A stretch of 64,000 bases of DNA, taken from Marivirga salinae. GTDB lineage: Bacteria; Bacteroidota; Bacteroidia; Cytophagales; Cyclobacteriaceae. Positions 1 to 9,682 of the stretch are shown here, one piece after another. The position numbers were made by a program, and so were the translations under genes. The stretch is taken from assembly GCF_030503855.1 (NCBI RefSeq), contig NZ_CP129971.1, forward strand, positions 193,501 to 257,500. The letters run 5' to 3'. Under the pieces are notes generated by a model. The model was given only the letters and a program-made list of their open reading frames with translations. It had not been told where the DNA came from and searched no databases. Positions within the stretch are counted from its first letter, which is position 1. Each line of letters starts with the position of its first letter.

Positions 1-533
1 GTGCCATAGCTGAAAGATCCATAACCCGCTTCCATAAACACAGCAAAATTTTCGTTAAAGAAATATCTGAATCCCAGGTTTGGCCCGAAACTAACTACAA
101 CATCATCCTCAATATAATTTAAATCACCTGAATAATTTTCAATATTAAAACCGAAGATTAAAGTGGCATAGAAATCCCATTCTTCATCAATATCTAGTTC
201 TAAAGCATCATTCAATAGTATATCGGTAAAATGAAAACTTGCCCTAGCTCCAAATGCTAAAATTGAATATCCTCCATCGAAACCAACTCTAGAATAATTA
301 TAGCTAGCTATGCCAGCATAAGGACCTACTCCAATATAATCTCCAACTCCAAGTTCATAGTTTGCAGTAATGGCTGGAATTGAAAAACTCCTTCCAGCAC
401 CTAAACCATAACCATAGTATCCAAAACCAAAGCCTGCATTAAAAAGATTATCTCCTTTTTGAAATGATTGAGCATTTGTATCGATTGACCAAAGGCTGAT
501 TATAGCAATTAATATTATTGTTAGTTTTTTCAT
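1..533 (-). CDS. Outer-membrane beta-barrel protein, partial
   Basis: The reading frame is open from the ATG at 533 to the window edge, so about 177 residues are visible and the C-terminus is missing. It begins with a signal peptide ending near ...WSIDTNAQSF. Alternating aromatic and glycine-rich stretches follow (for example FGFGYYGYGLGAG, then GVGPYAGIASYNYSRVGF), as expected of transmembrane beta-strands. This fits the small Bacteroidota porin-like beta-barrels of unknown function. It lies downstream of, and on the same strand as, the 797-residue lipoprotein gene, but a hairpin terminator at 556-581 separates them, so it probably has its own transcript. No specific function can be assigned. 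Confidence 0.75.
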   Translation of the reverse strand, partial: MKKLTIILIAIISLWSIDTNAQSFQKGDNLFNAGFGFGYYGYGLGAGRSFSIPAITANYELGVGDYIGVGPYAGIASYNYSRVGFDGGYSILAFGARASFHFTDILLNDALELDIDEEWDFYATLIFGFNIENYSGDLNYIEDDVVVSFGPNLGFRYFFNENFAVFMEAGYGSFSYG

Positions 534-555
534 TGTTTTATTTTTTGAAAATAAA

Positions 556-581
556 ACATGAGGAGCCTAAACTTCTCATGT
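556..581 (-). terminator. Rho-independent terminator of the 797-residue lipoprotein gene
   Basis: On the minus strand a 10-bp stem (ACATGAGAAG pairing with CTCCTCATGT, one G-U pair) closes a 6-nt loop and is followed by TTTTATTTT. It begins about 20 nt after the stop codon of the gene ending at 604. Confidence 0.75.
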
Positions 582-603
582 ACAAACTCTTATTTTATTA
601 AGT

Positions 604-2997
604 TTATAGGAACAATATATTATCCATTCCATTATTAGTAAATGTATTATTAGCTTCAATCTGAGCTTCAGGGTCTGTGCTGCTAGAATTTAAGCCATTT
701 AAGAAACTATCGGAACTAATAGTAATTCCCGTACCTTCTCCATTGGATATGGTGCAATCATTCATTTTCAATTCGCCCGAATTTATTGCAACATTTGATC
801 TCCTCCATGCGCTATTTATGTAATCAATATCATCACTTCCTCCATAAGAAACTTCAACAAAACTGAATTCATTTACTGCAGAACTAGATTCAATTAATAT
901 ACCTGCCCAGTTGATTCCACCTGCTTGATTAGCACTGGTAAACGTAATCATACTATTGGAAGTACCAATTGCTGATATAGTCCCGTTTGAATTTACAGTT
1001 AATTTCACATCCTCATTGAACCTCATTTCAGTGCCTTCTTCTATGTCTAAATCGGAACCAACTACGGAAGAGCCGTTAAATAAGTAGTAAGCAGATCCAG
1101 ATAATTTAGCCATTGTCACATTATCAGATGTGGTTGAACCGTAGATTGTCACACCATTATCACCGTTACCTGAAAAGGTGGTATTCCCGTCAATTGCACC
1201 TACATCATTGAACTCTATATAAATCGCATACCCGCTATTATCAACAAAGTTATTACTAGCAAAAGTATTGAGCGATTCATTTCCACAATAGACCCCTACA
1301 TCTTGACTGTTGGTTATAGTGGAGTTTGAAATCGTCAAATATCCATTATCTTGAATTCCTACATTGGCACTTCTCCATGCACTATTTTCATAGAACATAT
1401 CTGAATTCCCAGCGTAGGAAACCTCAACATGATCTAATTTATTTGAGCTATAACCGGAATTAATATCTAAACCACCCCAGTGTAACCCTGCACTAATATT
1501 AGAGGAAGTCATTACAATCTTATTAGAAGCAGTGCCTTCAGCAATAATATTCCCAGTTTCATTTACTCTGAAAAACACATCTTCGTCAAAAGCAAACTGT
1601 ACACCTTCTCCAATATTTAAGACGCTTTCCAGGTCAATTTCACCTGTCACTCTATACGATTGCTGATTGGCTAGCGCCACCATAGACTGGTCATCGGTCA
1701 TCGTAGACCCATATATTCTTACAGAACTACTGTTGCCGTTACCAGACACATCCGAATTGCCATCAATTATACCTACTGCATTGAAAGGAATTGAAACTGG
1801 ATATGAGCTATTCTCTTTAAAATTGTTGTTTTCAAAGGACCTTAGGTCTCCTGCAATATAAACCCCTTCCTCTTTACTATTTGAAACAGTAGAATTTTTT
1901 AGGGTCAATCTACCATTATCAGACACCGCTATATTCGCTCTTCTCCAACCACTATTTAAATACGCGATATCGCTATTGCCCGCATATGAAATTTCCGTGA
2001 AAGTCAATTCATTCTGAATATAACCTGAAATAAAATTAATACCTCCCCAATGTAAACCAGCAGGTATATTAGAGCTAGTAAATTTGATACTATCACTTTC
2101 AGTACCAACTGCATTTAAAAATCCTGATGATTCTACTCTAATAAATGCATCTTCTACAACTTGAACATATACACCTGCATCTACAGTTAACTCAGCATTT
2201 ATATCTATACTTCTGGTAATAATATAATCTGGTAAGCTTGGATCATCATATACATTTTCCCAAGTTGTATTTTCATTAACATCTGAATTTATTTCAACAG
2301 GTGAAACTTCCGCTTCAATAGTGGCCTCCGCTGTACTTTCATTACCATTTCCGTCACTAACTGTTAAAGTGATGGTATATTCTCCAGCTAAATCAGCAGT
2401 AAAATCTAATGTAACGGTCTCTTCATTCACTAAAGTAGGAGTACTATTAGTTGGGGCTGATGTTACTTCCCATAGATAAGTCAAATCATCACCCTCAGGA
2501 TCAGATGAATTTACTCCTGAAAGTTGAATAGTATTTCCAACATTAATTACATTATTATTATTTTCTGGAGCAATAAATTGATTATTTGAATCCGTAATGA
2601 TAGCCTCAGGTGCTTCATTATCATTAACAGTAGCTGAAATAATCACATCATCAGAATCAGAATTACCATCTTCATCCTCAACTGTTAATGCAGCCACATA
2701 TTCACCTGCTTCATCCGGAATAAATGTTGCCTCTGCACTTGATGCATTAGATATACTAGCACTACTTCCACTTGGCCTTTGAGTTAATTCCCAACTAAAG
2801 GTTAATGTTCCTCCCTCTGGGTCTGAGGAATTACTTCCGTTTAGAGTAACATTACTATCCACAAAAGCATTTATATCAGTACCTGCGTCTGCGTTTGGTG
2901 GCTCTCCCACTGTAGGTTCGTCTTTAGTACATGAAACCATAATAATGGATGCTAGTAAAAGCACCCCCCATTGTCTTATTTGTTTTAAATTTTTCAT
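604..2997 (-). CDS. Surface lipoprotein with two PKD-like domains and a triplicated beta-helix-like module
   Basis: The 797-residue product has a lipoprotein signal with the lipid-attachment Cys at about residue 23 (ASIIMVSC). Two PKD/REJ-like domains follow, around residues 35-120 and 130-230, with motifs such as NGSNSSDPEGG and SGVNSSDPEGD. The rest, about 240-790, holds three related units of roughly 150-180 residues. Each carries HWGG or NWAG, then SYAG or SYGG, then an NS.WRR.N or NSAWRSAN motif, then repeated turns like LTLKNSTVSNS and LTISNSTITNS. These resemble right-handed parallel beta-helices of the pectate-lyase-like or polymorphic-outer-membrane type. No type IX C-terminal signal is visible. 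A role in surface binding or polysaccharide interaction is inferred; catalytic residues were not recognised. Confidence 0.85.
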   Translation of the reverse strand: MKNLKQIRQWGVLLLASIIMVSCTKDEPTVGEPPNADAGTDINAFVDSNVTLNGSNSSDPEGGTLTFSWELTQRPSGSSASISNASSAEATFIPDEAGEYVAALTVEDEDGNSDSDDVIISATVNDNEAPEAIITDSNNQFIAPENNNNVINVGNTIQLSGVNSSDPEGDDLTYLWEVTSAPTNSTPTLVNEETVTLDFTADLAGEYTITLTVSDGNGNESTAEATIEAEVSPVEINSDVNENTTWENVYDDPSLPDYIITRSIDINAELTVDAGVYVQVVEDAFIRVESSGFLNAVGTESDSIKFTSSNIPAGLHWGGINFISGYIQNELTFTEISYAGNSDIAYLNSGWRRANIAVSDNGRLTLKNSTVSNSKEEGVYIAGDLRSFENNNFKENSSYPVSIPFNAVGIIDGNSDVSGNGNSSSVRIYGSTMTDDQSMVALANQQSYRVTGEIDLESVLNIGEGVQFAFDEDVFFRVNETGNIIAEGTASNKIVMTSSNISAGLHWGGLDINSGYSSNKLDHVEVSYAGNSDMFYENSAWRSANVGIQDNGYLTISNSTITNSQDVGVYCGNESLNTFASNNFVDNSGYAIYIEFNDVGAIDGNTTFSGNGDNGVTIYGSTTSDNVTMAKLSGSAYYLFNGSSVVGSDLDIEEGTEMRFNEDVKLTVNSNGTISAIGTSNSMITFTSANQAGGINWAGILIESSSAVNEFSFVEVSYGGSDDIDYINSAWRRSNVAINSGELKMNDCTISNGEGTGITISSDSFLNGLNSSSTDPEAQIEANNTFTNNGMDNILFL

Positions 2998-3085
2998 AAT
3001 TGTTTAGATATAGTTTTTTCCTTTCTTAATGTTATACACCAACTTTTTCTTAATTGGGTCATATTTTAAAAAAAATTATTTGGTA
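2998..3085 (-). promoter_or_regulatory. Leader shared with the FISUMP lipoprotein gene (copy 1)
   Basis: The segment just upstream of the ATG at 2997 aligns closely with 4176-4275, upstream of the next lipoprotein gene. Shared blocks on the minus strand are TGACCCAATT, a short A-rich loop, TTGGTG, TAACAT and AAACTATATC. The block at 3039-3057 can fold as CCAATT pairing with AGTTGG (one G-U pair). Confidence 0.6.
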
Positions 3086-3122
3086 ATACTGCCACTTTGT
3101 AAATCCCCTCTACTTAAGGCCT

Positions 3123-3153
3123 AAAAAACAGGCTTCATGAATAAAGCCAGTTT
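3123..3153 (-). terminator. Rho-independent terminator of the FISUMP lipoprotein gene
   Basis: On the minus strand AACTGGCTT pairs with AAGCCTGTT (one T-T mismatch) around an 8-nt loop, followed by a run of T. It lies about 50 nt after the stop of the gene ending at 3204. Confidence 0.65.
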
Positions 3154-3203
3154 ATCTGTTATTAGATAAAAAGAATTGGTTTAAAAAATAATCTTGAACC
3201 AAG

Positions 3204-4175
3204 TCAATTCTTTATACAGCGTACAGAAAAACCATTTGATTTACCTTGTCTCCAAATTTCAATTCTATCTTTTCCGTAGCTAAGTCTTCCAGAATAACTA
3301 TTTAAATCATTTTCAGGAGTGGTACTCCACCATCTTGTCTTACCTCCAATTCCATTAATAGGAAAATAACCATCAAGTTCTCGAAGGCTAGCAGGTAAAC
3401 CGGTAAAGCCGCTTTCATTTGTACCATTTCCATTTTCAATCCAACCAGTGGTAGATTTCATCTTGAGACCAGCCACTTCCCAGCCGCCTAATGTTTCTGC
3501 TAATAAATCCCATTCTTCTTTACTTGGGACATGCCAACCCTCTGGAGCAAAACCCCGTGCATCAATTACAGCATACCAGTTGTAAAGTTTACCATATAGC
3601 GCCCCATTAGCAGGATCATTATCAAAGTAGCACCAGGCAGGTGTACCTTCCTCTCCAGCTTTTTCCCATTCTGCATCCGTTTTTGCACGTGGAATAGAAT
3701 CTCCATTTTGAAAAACGCTTACATCCAAATTTTTCAGCATCCAAACCTGGTCTCCTATTGTAACAGTTTCAAAACTCTGAACACTAGTAGTAAATGCCTC
3801 TTCTTCACCATAGGCAGTTCCTTCATCATTTGTGGCATAGGCTCTAACGAAATACTTGGTTTCAGAAGCTAATTCTGATAATATGCTAGTAAAATCTCCA
3901 TCTCTGAAGTCATTCGTTGTCATGCCTTCGTTTTCATTAATTTTGGGGTCAGAAGAAGTACTCCATACTACTCCTCGTTCAGTTACATCCGAAAGCCCCG
4001 TATCCGTAATAGTTCCTCCACTTTGTGCAGAATTATGTGTTATCTTGGAAACTGGTGTAGTCACTATCTCTGGTGAACCTTCAGGAGCTGCCTCTTCACT
4101 TTTATCATCGCAACTTCCACAAAGCAGTGCAATAAATACTAATAGTGTAATTAATTGTGTGCTTAAATTTTTCAT
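3204..4175 (-). CDS. FISUMP-domain lipoprotein
   Basis: The 323-residue product has a lipoprotein signal with Cys at about residue 22 (LLCGSC). A fibronectin-III-like segment at about 38-130 contains GVVWSTSSDP and KYFVRAYATNDEGTAYGE, phrases typical of the Fn3-like domains that accompany this family. The C-terminal domain, about 135-323, matches the FISUMP (Fibrobacter succinogenes major paralogous) domain. Its diagnostic phrases are TIGDQVWMLKNLDV, GKLYNWYAVIDARGFAPEGW, HVPSKEEWDLLAETLGG, and a terminal GFSVRCIKN. FISUMP proteins are surface or secreted proteins of poorly known function. The gene follows the LytTR regulator on the same strand and has its own long leader. Confidence 0.88.
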   Translation of the reverse strand: MKNLSTQLITLLVFIALLCGSCDDKSEEAAPEGSPEIVTTPVSKITHNSAQSGGTITDTGLSDVTERGVVWSTSSDPKINENEGMTTNDFRDGDFTSILSELASETKYFVRAYATNDEGTAYGEEEAFTTSVQSFETVTIGDQVWMLKNLDVSVFQNGDSIPRAKTDAEWEKAGEEGTPAWCYFDNDPANGALYGKLYNWYAVIDARGFAPEGWHVPSKEEWDLLAETLGGWEVAGLKMKSTTGWIENGNGTNESGFTGLPASLRELDGYFPINGIGGKTRWWSTTPENDLNSYSGRLSYGKDRIEIWRQGKSNGFSVRCIKN

Positions 4176-4275
4176 AATTAATAATTGTTTTGATATAGTT
4201 TTTTTCCATTCATCATGTTACGCACCAATTTTTTCTAAATTGGGTCACATTTTTTAAAATTTTATTTACATTTTG
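4176..4275 (-). promoter_or_regulatory. Leader shared with the PKD/beta-helix lipoprotein gene (copy 2)
   Basis: Homologous to 2998-3085. The inverted repeat CCAATTT/AAATTGG at 4225-4243 is perfect here and partly degenerate but still pairable in the other copy. This looks like a conserved operator or RNA element shared by two lipoprotein genes. Confidence 0.6.
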
Positions 4276-4370
4276 TCCTTCACTATGAAACTATTATAAA
4301 TACAATTTTTTCTAAATATATAGCAATAATAAGGCTAACTAAGGTATGTTACAACTCAGAAATAGTGTAT

Positions 4371-4408
4371 GATGAGTTTCGATGAGTCATCAGATTAGCT
4401 GGATGAGT
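4371..4408. repeat. Three GATGAGT direct repeats
   Basis: GATGAGT occurs at 4371-4377, 4381-4387 and 4402-4408, so start-to-start spacings are 10 and 21 bp, close to one and two helical turns. The array lies just after the stop of the LytTR regulator gene and about 200 bp upstream of the FISUMP gene. Phased direct repeats are the usual architecture of LytTR binding sites; assignment to this regulator is inference. Confidence 0.4.
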
Positions 4409-4415
4409 AAGCTAT

Positions 4416-5132
4416 TTAGACCTGTAAAAAATCGCTAACCTTTTCTTTATAGCTTTTTGAGATTGGGAATATCTTTTTATTCATCATTTCTAATGAACCT
4501 CCATCACTTTTAAGGTATCTATTAATATACTCTGTATTTACTAGATACGATTGGTGAATCCTTAGAAAGTTATTTGAGTTAATAGCTTGCTCAATATACT
4601 TTAAAGTTTTACTTACAGTATTGGTGTTTCCATCTTTGAGGTGAATGATGCAATAATTATTATTAGATTCACAAGCAACTATTTGGCTATAAGGGACATA
4701 AGTTGTCCCATGCATATCATTAATAGCCAATCTTTCATTAGTAAAATGCTTTTCTTCTTTATTTATATCAGTAATGATTTTTGACACCACTTCTTTCAGC
4801 TCTGAAGCTTCAATGGGTTTTAGTAAAAAAGCTTCTGCTTTAAATTTGTAAGCAGGAATAGCATACTTACTGTGTGCAGTGGTAAAAATAATTCTAACAT
4901 CGATATCTCCAATTGTTTCTAAAAATTCCAAGCCATTCATTCCAGGCAAATCTATATCCAAGAATAGAACATCTGGTTTTTCGGAAATCAGCATAGCTGT
5001 AGCTTTCACCAAATTTTGAGCCTCACCTACAATGGTAATTTGGTCACTACAAAATCTATTAAGGTCAAACTTTAAAGTCTCTAGACAATGAAGTTCATCA
5101 TCTATTAATATTGCTCTTAATTTTCTTTCCAT
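4416..5132 (-). CDS. LytTR-family response regulator
   Basis: The 238-residue product has an N-terminal receiver domain with the acidic pair DDE at about residues 11-13, the phosphoacceptor Asp in FLDIDLPGMNG (about D59) and the conserved Lys in LLKPIEA. A C-terminal LytTR DNA-binding domain spans about 130-238, with the typical phrases ACESNNNYCIIHLKDG and FLRIHQSYLVNTEYI. It belongs to the LytR/AlgR family. The ATG at 5132 lies inside the end of the upstream kinase gene (35-bp overlap). It must be the start, because the receiver fold begins immediately after it. The overlap suggests translational coupling with the kinase. Confidence 0.95.
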   Translation of the reverse strand: MERKLRAILIDDELHCLETLKFDLNRFCSDQITIVGEAQNLVKATAMLISEKPDVLFLDIDLPGMNGLEFLETIGDIDVRIIFTTAHSKYAIPAYKFKAEAFLLKPIEASELKEVVSKIITDINKEEKHFTNERLAINDMHGTTYVPYSQIVACESNNNYCIIHLKDGNTNTVSKTLKYIEQAINSNNFLRIHQSYLVNTEYINRYLKSDGGSLEMMNKKIFPISKSYKEKVSDFLQV

Positions 5133-6609
5133 TAATAATTAGAGGTAAATATAAAACTACTTTTGTTCCAGCTGAAGCTCCATTTTCTAAATAGAGATCC
5201 TTTATTTCTAATCTCGCTTGATTACTGTCTAACAAATTTAAACGTTTTTGTGTCAGATCAACCGCCATAGATTTTTTCTTCCCTAGCTCAGCAAATTTAT
5301 TTTCGTTATCATCATTATTCCTTCCTTTTCCATTGTCTTGAACTTCAAACCGAATTAAAGATTCTGATTCTAAGCTTATATTAACACTAATTAATTGGTT
5401 TTCCTTAGAATTATCAACTCCATGTACTATAGCATTTTCCAAAAAGGGTTGTAAAATTAGTGGAGGAATACTAACCTCTCGTTTATCAATGGAATCATCG
5501 ACATCAACAGAATACTCAAAACTATCGTCTGCACGCATTTGCTCAATTCTCACATATATTTTAAGCATTTTCAACTCCTCATCAAGGCTAACATATTCGT
5601 TTTCACTACTTTCTAAAATATATCTTACCAGTCTAGAAAAATCGGTTAAGTAATCATATGCTTGATGCGAGTCGTTTTTGATAATTAAGGCTCTGATTGC
5701 ATTGAGCGCATTAAATAGAAAATGGGGTTTCATTTGACTTCTTAACGCAGTCATTTTTACACGATCGATTTCTTTCTCAAGCGAAAGTTTCAAAACCTTT
5801 TGCTTTTCCCTTTCAAAAAGTTGCTGTTCATTTATAAGGGCCTCACTTCTTTCTATTACCTGCCTTTTCAGATCTTCGTTATATCTATTCAATAATTCTT
5901 CCTTCTCTTGGATTTCAGAAATCATGCGCTCTTTAAAAATGTTCCTTTCCTTTTGCATCAGATTAGACCGATAAGCTAAACCCAATGAAAACAATAGAAT
6001 TTCTATTAAGGTACCAATACGCATGTAAATTACATCCAAAGCGAAAACAGATACAACAGCTCCAACTAAAAATAAAATGGATCCAACCATATAAAAAACC
6101 ACTAATTTATTCTTGGCCTGTACTAAAATTACTATCTGCATATAGATGGTAGCTATGGTAGCTACTGTCCGTTCTATATAGGATAACCAATCATTAAATA
6201 CTTGATTATTGAAAGTACTAATATTTAGAATAGATAGTAATATGGCTAGCAAAAAGAAGATTCTGACGTAATAGGCAGCTCTAAAGAAAATAGGGTAATC
6301 CTTTTTTGCATTTAAAAATAGTATGCCGAATTGGAGTGCTGCAAAATGAGCTATATATTGAAAGGTATCAGATATGAAAAAATTTATTCTCGGAAAATAT
6401 TCTTCTATTTCAATGGTGATATTATTATATATAAATTCGGATCTTGAAAAGAGATAAATACCAAGCACAAAAATATAGAGGGAATAATAGAAATAAATTA
6501 CTTTTCTTTCATATACATAAACACCAAGTGCATATAATAGAACAAAAAACATAATGCCTAAAAATCCAATGTTGATAAAATCAACCCAATATATTTGATT
6601 ATAATCCAT
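5098..6609 (-). CDS. LytS-type sensor histidine kinase with 7-TM domain
   Basis: The 503-residue product begins with about seven hydrophobic segments (residues 10-225) resembling the 7TMR-DISM membrane domain, but no periplasmic DISM sensor domain precedes them. A coiled-coil stretch (about 225-285, rich in E, K and R) leads to the His_kinase motif MKPHFLFNALNAIRALI at about residue 290. The ATPase domain has the N-box in QPFLENAIVHG and the G-box in VQDNGKG. It is the cognate kinase of the overlapping LytTR regulator and probably senses a signal within or at the inner membrane. Confidence 0.93.
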   Translation of the reverse strand: MDYNQIYWVDFINIGFLGIMFFVLLYALGVYVYERKVIYFYYSLYIFVLGIYLFSRSEFIYNNITIEIEEYFPRINFFISDTFQYIAHFAALQFGILFLNAKKDYPIFFRAAYYVRIFFLLAILLSILNISTFNNQVFNDWLSYIERTVATIATIYMQIVILVQAKNKLVVFYMVGSILFLVGAVVSVFALDVIYMRIGTLIEILLFSLGLAYRSNLMQKERNIFKERMISEIQEKEELLNRYNEDLKRQVIERSEALINEQQLFEREKQKVLKLSLEKEIDRVKMTALRSQMKPHFLFNALNAIRALIIKNDSHQAYDYLTDFSRLVRYILESSENEYVSLDEELKMLKIYVRIEQMRADDSFEYSVDVDDSIDKREVSIPPLILQPFLENAIVHGVDNSKENQLISVNISLESESLIRFEVQDNGKGRNNDDNENKFAELGKKKSMAVDLTQKRLNLLDSNQARLEIKDLYLENGASAGTKVVLYLPLIINGKKIKSNINR

Positions 6610-6696
6610 TCCTATTTTGAAAACATGGGTTATTGCCAGAGGCTATATTAGTAAAAAATGATTAATTAGTTTCAATAAAATTATAATCTTGATAGT

Positions 6697-6704
6697 CAAA
6701 GATA
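6697..6704 (-). promoter_or_regulatory. Candidate -7 box of the lytS/lytTR operon
   Basis: The minus strand reads TATCTTTG, an exact match to the Bacteroidota TAnnTTTG -7 consensus, about 90 bp upstream of the kinase ATG. No convincing -33 TTG was identified. Confidence 0.4.
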
Positions 6705-6813
6705 TGCAATGATAAATAATCAAAACTATATTCGTTTTTCAATCCTTCCGTTCTTAGTATAAATTCATTTAACTTATCCTCCTAACAAATTCCTTTTTCT
6801 CGGGTTAGCCTTT

Positions 6814-6821
6814 TATCTTTG
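6814..6821 (+). promoter_or_regulatory. Candidate -7 box of uvrA
   Basis: TATCTTTG matches TAnnTTTG and ends only 7 nt before the uvrA ATG. If used, the transcript would be nearly leaderless. Confidence 0.45.
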
Positions 6822-6828
6822 TAAGCTT

Positions 6829-9654
6829 ATGGAAGTAGTCGAAAAACAAAATGGTCAGGTGGATTTTGAAAACCTTGACCCTAAAAAATATATCATTATT
6901 AAAGGCGCTCGGGTTAATAATTTGAAAAACCTTAGTGTTGCCATTCCTAGAAATAAATTAGTAGTAGTTACCGGATTATCTGGCTCTGGAAAATCATCCT
7001 TGGCTTTTGATACTTTATTTGCAGAAGGGCAAAGAATGTATGTCGAAAGTTTGAGCTCTTATGCACGCCAGTTTTTAGGCAGAATGGAAAAACCAGAAGT
7101 CGATTATATAAGAGGCGTTTCTCCTGCTATTGCCATAGAACAAAAAGTAAATACCCGAAATCCAAGATCTACTGTCGGGACAACCACCGAGATTTACGAC
7201 TATATGAAACTCCTTTTCGCAAGAATTGGAGTGACCTATTCTCCTAAAACTGGAAAAAAAGTTACTAGAGATACCGTCACAAGCATTTCAGACGCCATCC
7301 ATCAGCATAAGGAAGGTGAACGCTTTATGGTTTTGGCTCCTTTGATTGTACCTAAAGGCAGAACTTTGCAGCAAGAACTGGAGTTGCTTTTGAGTAAAGG
7401 CTATACTAGAGTGGTTCATAAAGATGAAGTTTTACAGATAGAAGATATTTTAGAGGAAAATCAATCCTTAAAAAGAAAAGACTTATTTATACTGATTGAT
7501 AGAACTTCTGTTCAGAAAGAGGATGAAGACAATCAATTCCGAATTGCTGATTCCATTCAAACTGCTTTTTTTGAAGGGCATGGAGAATGTATTATTGATT
7601 ATGTGGAATCAGATGGTAAAAAAGCATTTAATGATCGATTTGAATTGGATGGAATTCAATTTGAAGAGCCTTCCATCAATTTATTTAGTTTCAACAATCC
7701 TTATGGTGCTTGCAGAACTTGCGAAGGTTTCGGAAAAGTATTAGGGATAGATGAAGATTTAGTAATTCCTGATAAAACGCTTTCAGTTTATGAAGGCGCT
7801 ATAGCTCCCTGGAAAGGCGAAACCATGAAAAAATGGGCAGAACCTTTATTGAAGCATGGAATCGAATTTGATTTTCCTATCCACCGACCGATTGAAGAAT
7901 TATCAAAAGAAGAATATCAATTACTTTGGGAAGGAAATAAATATTTCAAAGGTTTGAATGCATTTTTTGATCACCTACAATCTAAAATGCATAAAATTCA
8001 GTACCGCGTAATGCTTTCCCGCTACAGAGGGAGAACCGTATGCCCGGATTGCAAAGGCACTCGCTTAAGAAAAGATGCAGGTTATGTGAAAATCAATGAA
8101 GCTTCTATTATTGATTTGGTTTTAAAGCCAATTGATAAATTAATTGAATTTTTCAGCACCATAAAACTCACTGAAAATGAGCAAAAAATAGCAGGTAGAA
8201 TTCTCAAGGAAATCAATAACAGATTGGAATACCTGATGGAAGTTGGTTTGAGTTATCTGACATTAAACAGATTAACTTCTTCTCTTTCTGGGGGTGAATT
8301 TCAACGGATCAAATTAGCAACTTCATTAGGCAGTGCCTTAGTGGGTTCCATGTACATTTTAGATGAACCTTCTATTGGTTTGCATCCCAGAGATACTGCT
8401 AGATTAGTAAAAGTCTTGAAATCATTGCGAGATATGGGCAATACCGTAATCGTGGTAGAGCATGAAGAAGAAGTAATGCTGGAAGCGGATGAAATTATTG
8501 ATATCGGTCCTGATGCTGGAGTTCATGGAGGAAATTTAGTTTTTCAAGGTAATTTAGAAGAATTAAAGAAGGCTGATAATACCCATACTGCCCGATTCTT
8601 AAATGGCAGCAATGAAGTAGCCGTTCCGAAAAGCAGGAGAAAATGGAAAAACAGCATCTCTATAAAAGGAGCTAAAGAAAATAATCTCGATATAAAAGAA
8701 GTGAAAATTCCTTTAGAGGTTTTGACTGTGGTAACTGGAGTCAGTGGTTCTGGGAAATCTACTTTGATTAAAAAGATTTTGAATCCTGCTTTAGCTAAAA
8801 TGATTGGGCAAGGAAGTACTGAAAGCACTGGTAAATTTGAAAAACTTGATGGGGATTATAAAAAAGTAAAATCCATTGAGTTTGTAGATCAAAATCCTAT
8901 TGGGAAATCTTCTCGCTCCAATCCGGTGACTTATGTGAAAGCCTATGATGCCATCCGTCAGTTATTTTCAGATCAGACTTTAGCTAAACAAAGGGGCTAC
9001 AAACCTGCCTTTTTCAGTTTTAATGTGGATGGTGGAAGATGCGAAATGTGTCAAGGTGAAGGCATCCAGAAAATTGAAATGCAGTTTATGGCGGATATCG
9101 AGTTGACTTGTGAAAGTTGTAAAGGCCAGCGATTCAAAAATGAAATCCTTGAAATCAATTATAATGGTAAAAATATAGCCGAGGTACTGGATATGACTGT
9201 AGAGGAAAGTCTTGAGTTTTTTGCAGGCAATAATCCTATCATTAACAAACTACAACCCCTATTTGATGTAGGCTTAGGATATATCCGATTAGGACAATCT
9301 TCCAATTCATTGAGTGGTGGAGAAGCTCAACGAGTGAAATTAGCTTCTTACTTAGGAAAAGGTGGAAGCTTAAAAAATGATCACAACCTCTTTATTTTTG
9401 ATGAACCTACTACAGGCTTGCATTTCCATGATATCAAAAAATTATTAGAATCCATTAATGCTTTAATCGAGCAAGGCAATTCAGTGATTATAATTGAGCA
9501 CAACATGGAAGTAATTAAAACAGCTGATTGGATAATTGATTTAGGTCCTGAAGGCGGTGCTAAAGGTGGGAAAGTTGTTTTCGAAGGCTTGCCAGAAGAT
9601 ATGGCAAAGCTTAAGGATAATTATACAGCGGAGTTTTTGAAGGAGAAATTGTAA
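6829..9654 (+). CDS. uvrA: Excinuclease ABC subunit A (UvrA)
   Basis: The 941-residue protein is the DNA-damage recognition ATPase of nucleotide excision repair and acts with UvrB and UvrC. Two ABC ATPase modules are present: Walker [10 protein letters not shown] near residue 50 and GVSGSGKST near 640, each with an ABC signature (SLSGGEFQR and SLSGGEAQR). Zinc-binding Cys pairs appear as CRTC...CPDC in the first half and CEMC...CESC in the second. The UvrB-interaction region (about 120-260) follows the first Walker A. The length fits the family. The ATG at 6829 directly follows a -7-like box. It appears to be monocistronic. Confidence 0.98.
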   Translation: MEVVEKQNGQVDFENLDPKKYIIIKGARVNNLKNLSVAIPRNKLVVVTGLSGSGKSSLAFDTLFAEGQRMYVESLSSYARQFLGRMEKPEVDYIRGVSPAIAIEQKVNTRNPRSTVGTTTEIYDYMKLLFARIGVTYSPKTGKKVTRDTVTSISDAIHQHKEGERFMVLAPLIVPKGRTLQQELELLLSKGYTRVVHKDEVLQIEDILEENQSLKRKDLFILIDRTSVQKEDEDNQFRIADSIQTAFFEGHGECIIDYVESDGKKAFNDRFELDGIQFEEPSINLFSFNNPYGACRTCEGFGKVLGIDEDLVIPDKTLSVYEGAIAPWKGETMKKWAEPLLKHGIEFDFPIHRPIEELSKEEYQLLWEGNKYFKGLNAFFDHLQSKMHKIQYRVMLSRYRGRTVCPDCKGTRLRKDAGYVKINEASIIDLVLKPIDKLIEFFSTIKLTENEQKIAGRILKEINNRLEYLMEVGLSYLTLNRLTSSLSGGEFQRIKLATSLGSALVGSMYILDEPSIGLHPRDTARLVKVLKSLRDMGNTVIVVEHEEEVMLEADEIIDIGPDAGVHGGNLVFQGNLEELKKADNTHTARFLNGSNEVAVPKSRRKWKNSISIKGAKENNLDIKEVKIPLEVLTVVTGVSGSGKSTLIKKILNPALAKMIGQGSTESTGKFEKLDGDYKKVKSIEFVDQNPIGKSSRSNPVTYVKAYDAIRQLFSDQTLAKQRGYKPAFFSFNVDGGRCEMCQGEGIQKIEMQFMADIELTCESCKGQRFKNEILEINYNGKNIAEVLDMTVEESLEFFAGNNPIINKLQPLFDVGLGYIRLGQSSNSLSGGEAQRVKLASYLGKGGSLKNDHNLFIFDEPTTGLHFHDIKKLLESINALIEQGNSVIIIEHNMEVIKTADWIIDLGPEGGAKGGKVVFEGLPEDMAKLKDNYTAEFLKEKL

Positions 9655-9660
9655 TTCTGA

Positions 9661-9682
9661 AAGCCTAAGGCTTCTTTCTTTT
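9661..9682 (+). terminator. Weak hairpin after uvrA
   Basis: AAGCC-TAA-GGCTT forms a short stem followed by CTTTCTTTT, starting 6 nt after the uvrA stop. The stem is only 5 bp, so this is a weak call. Confidence 0.4.
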
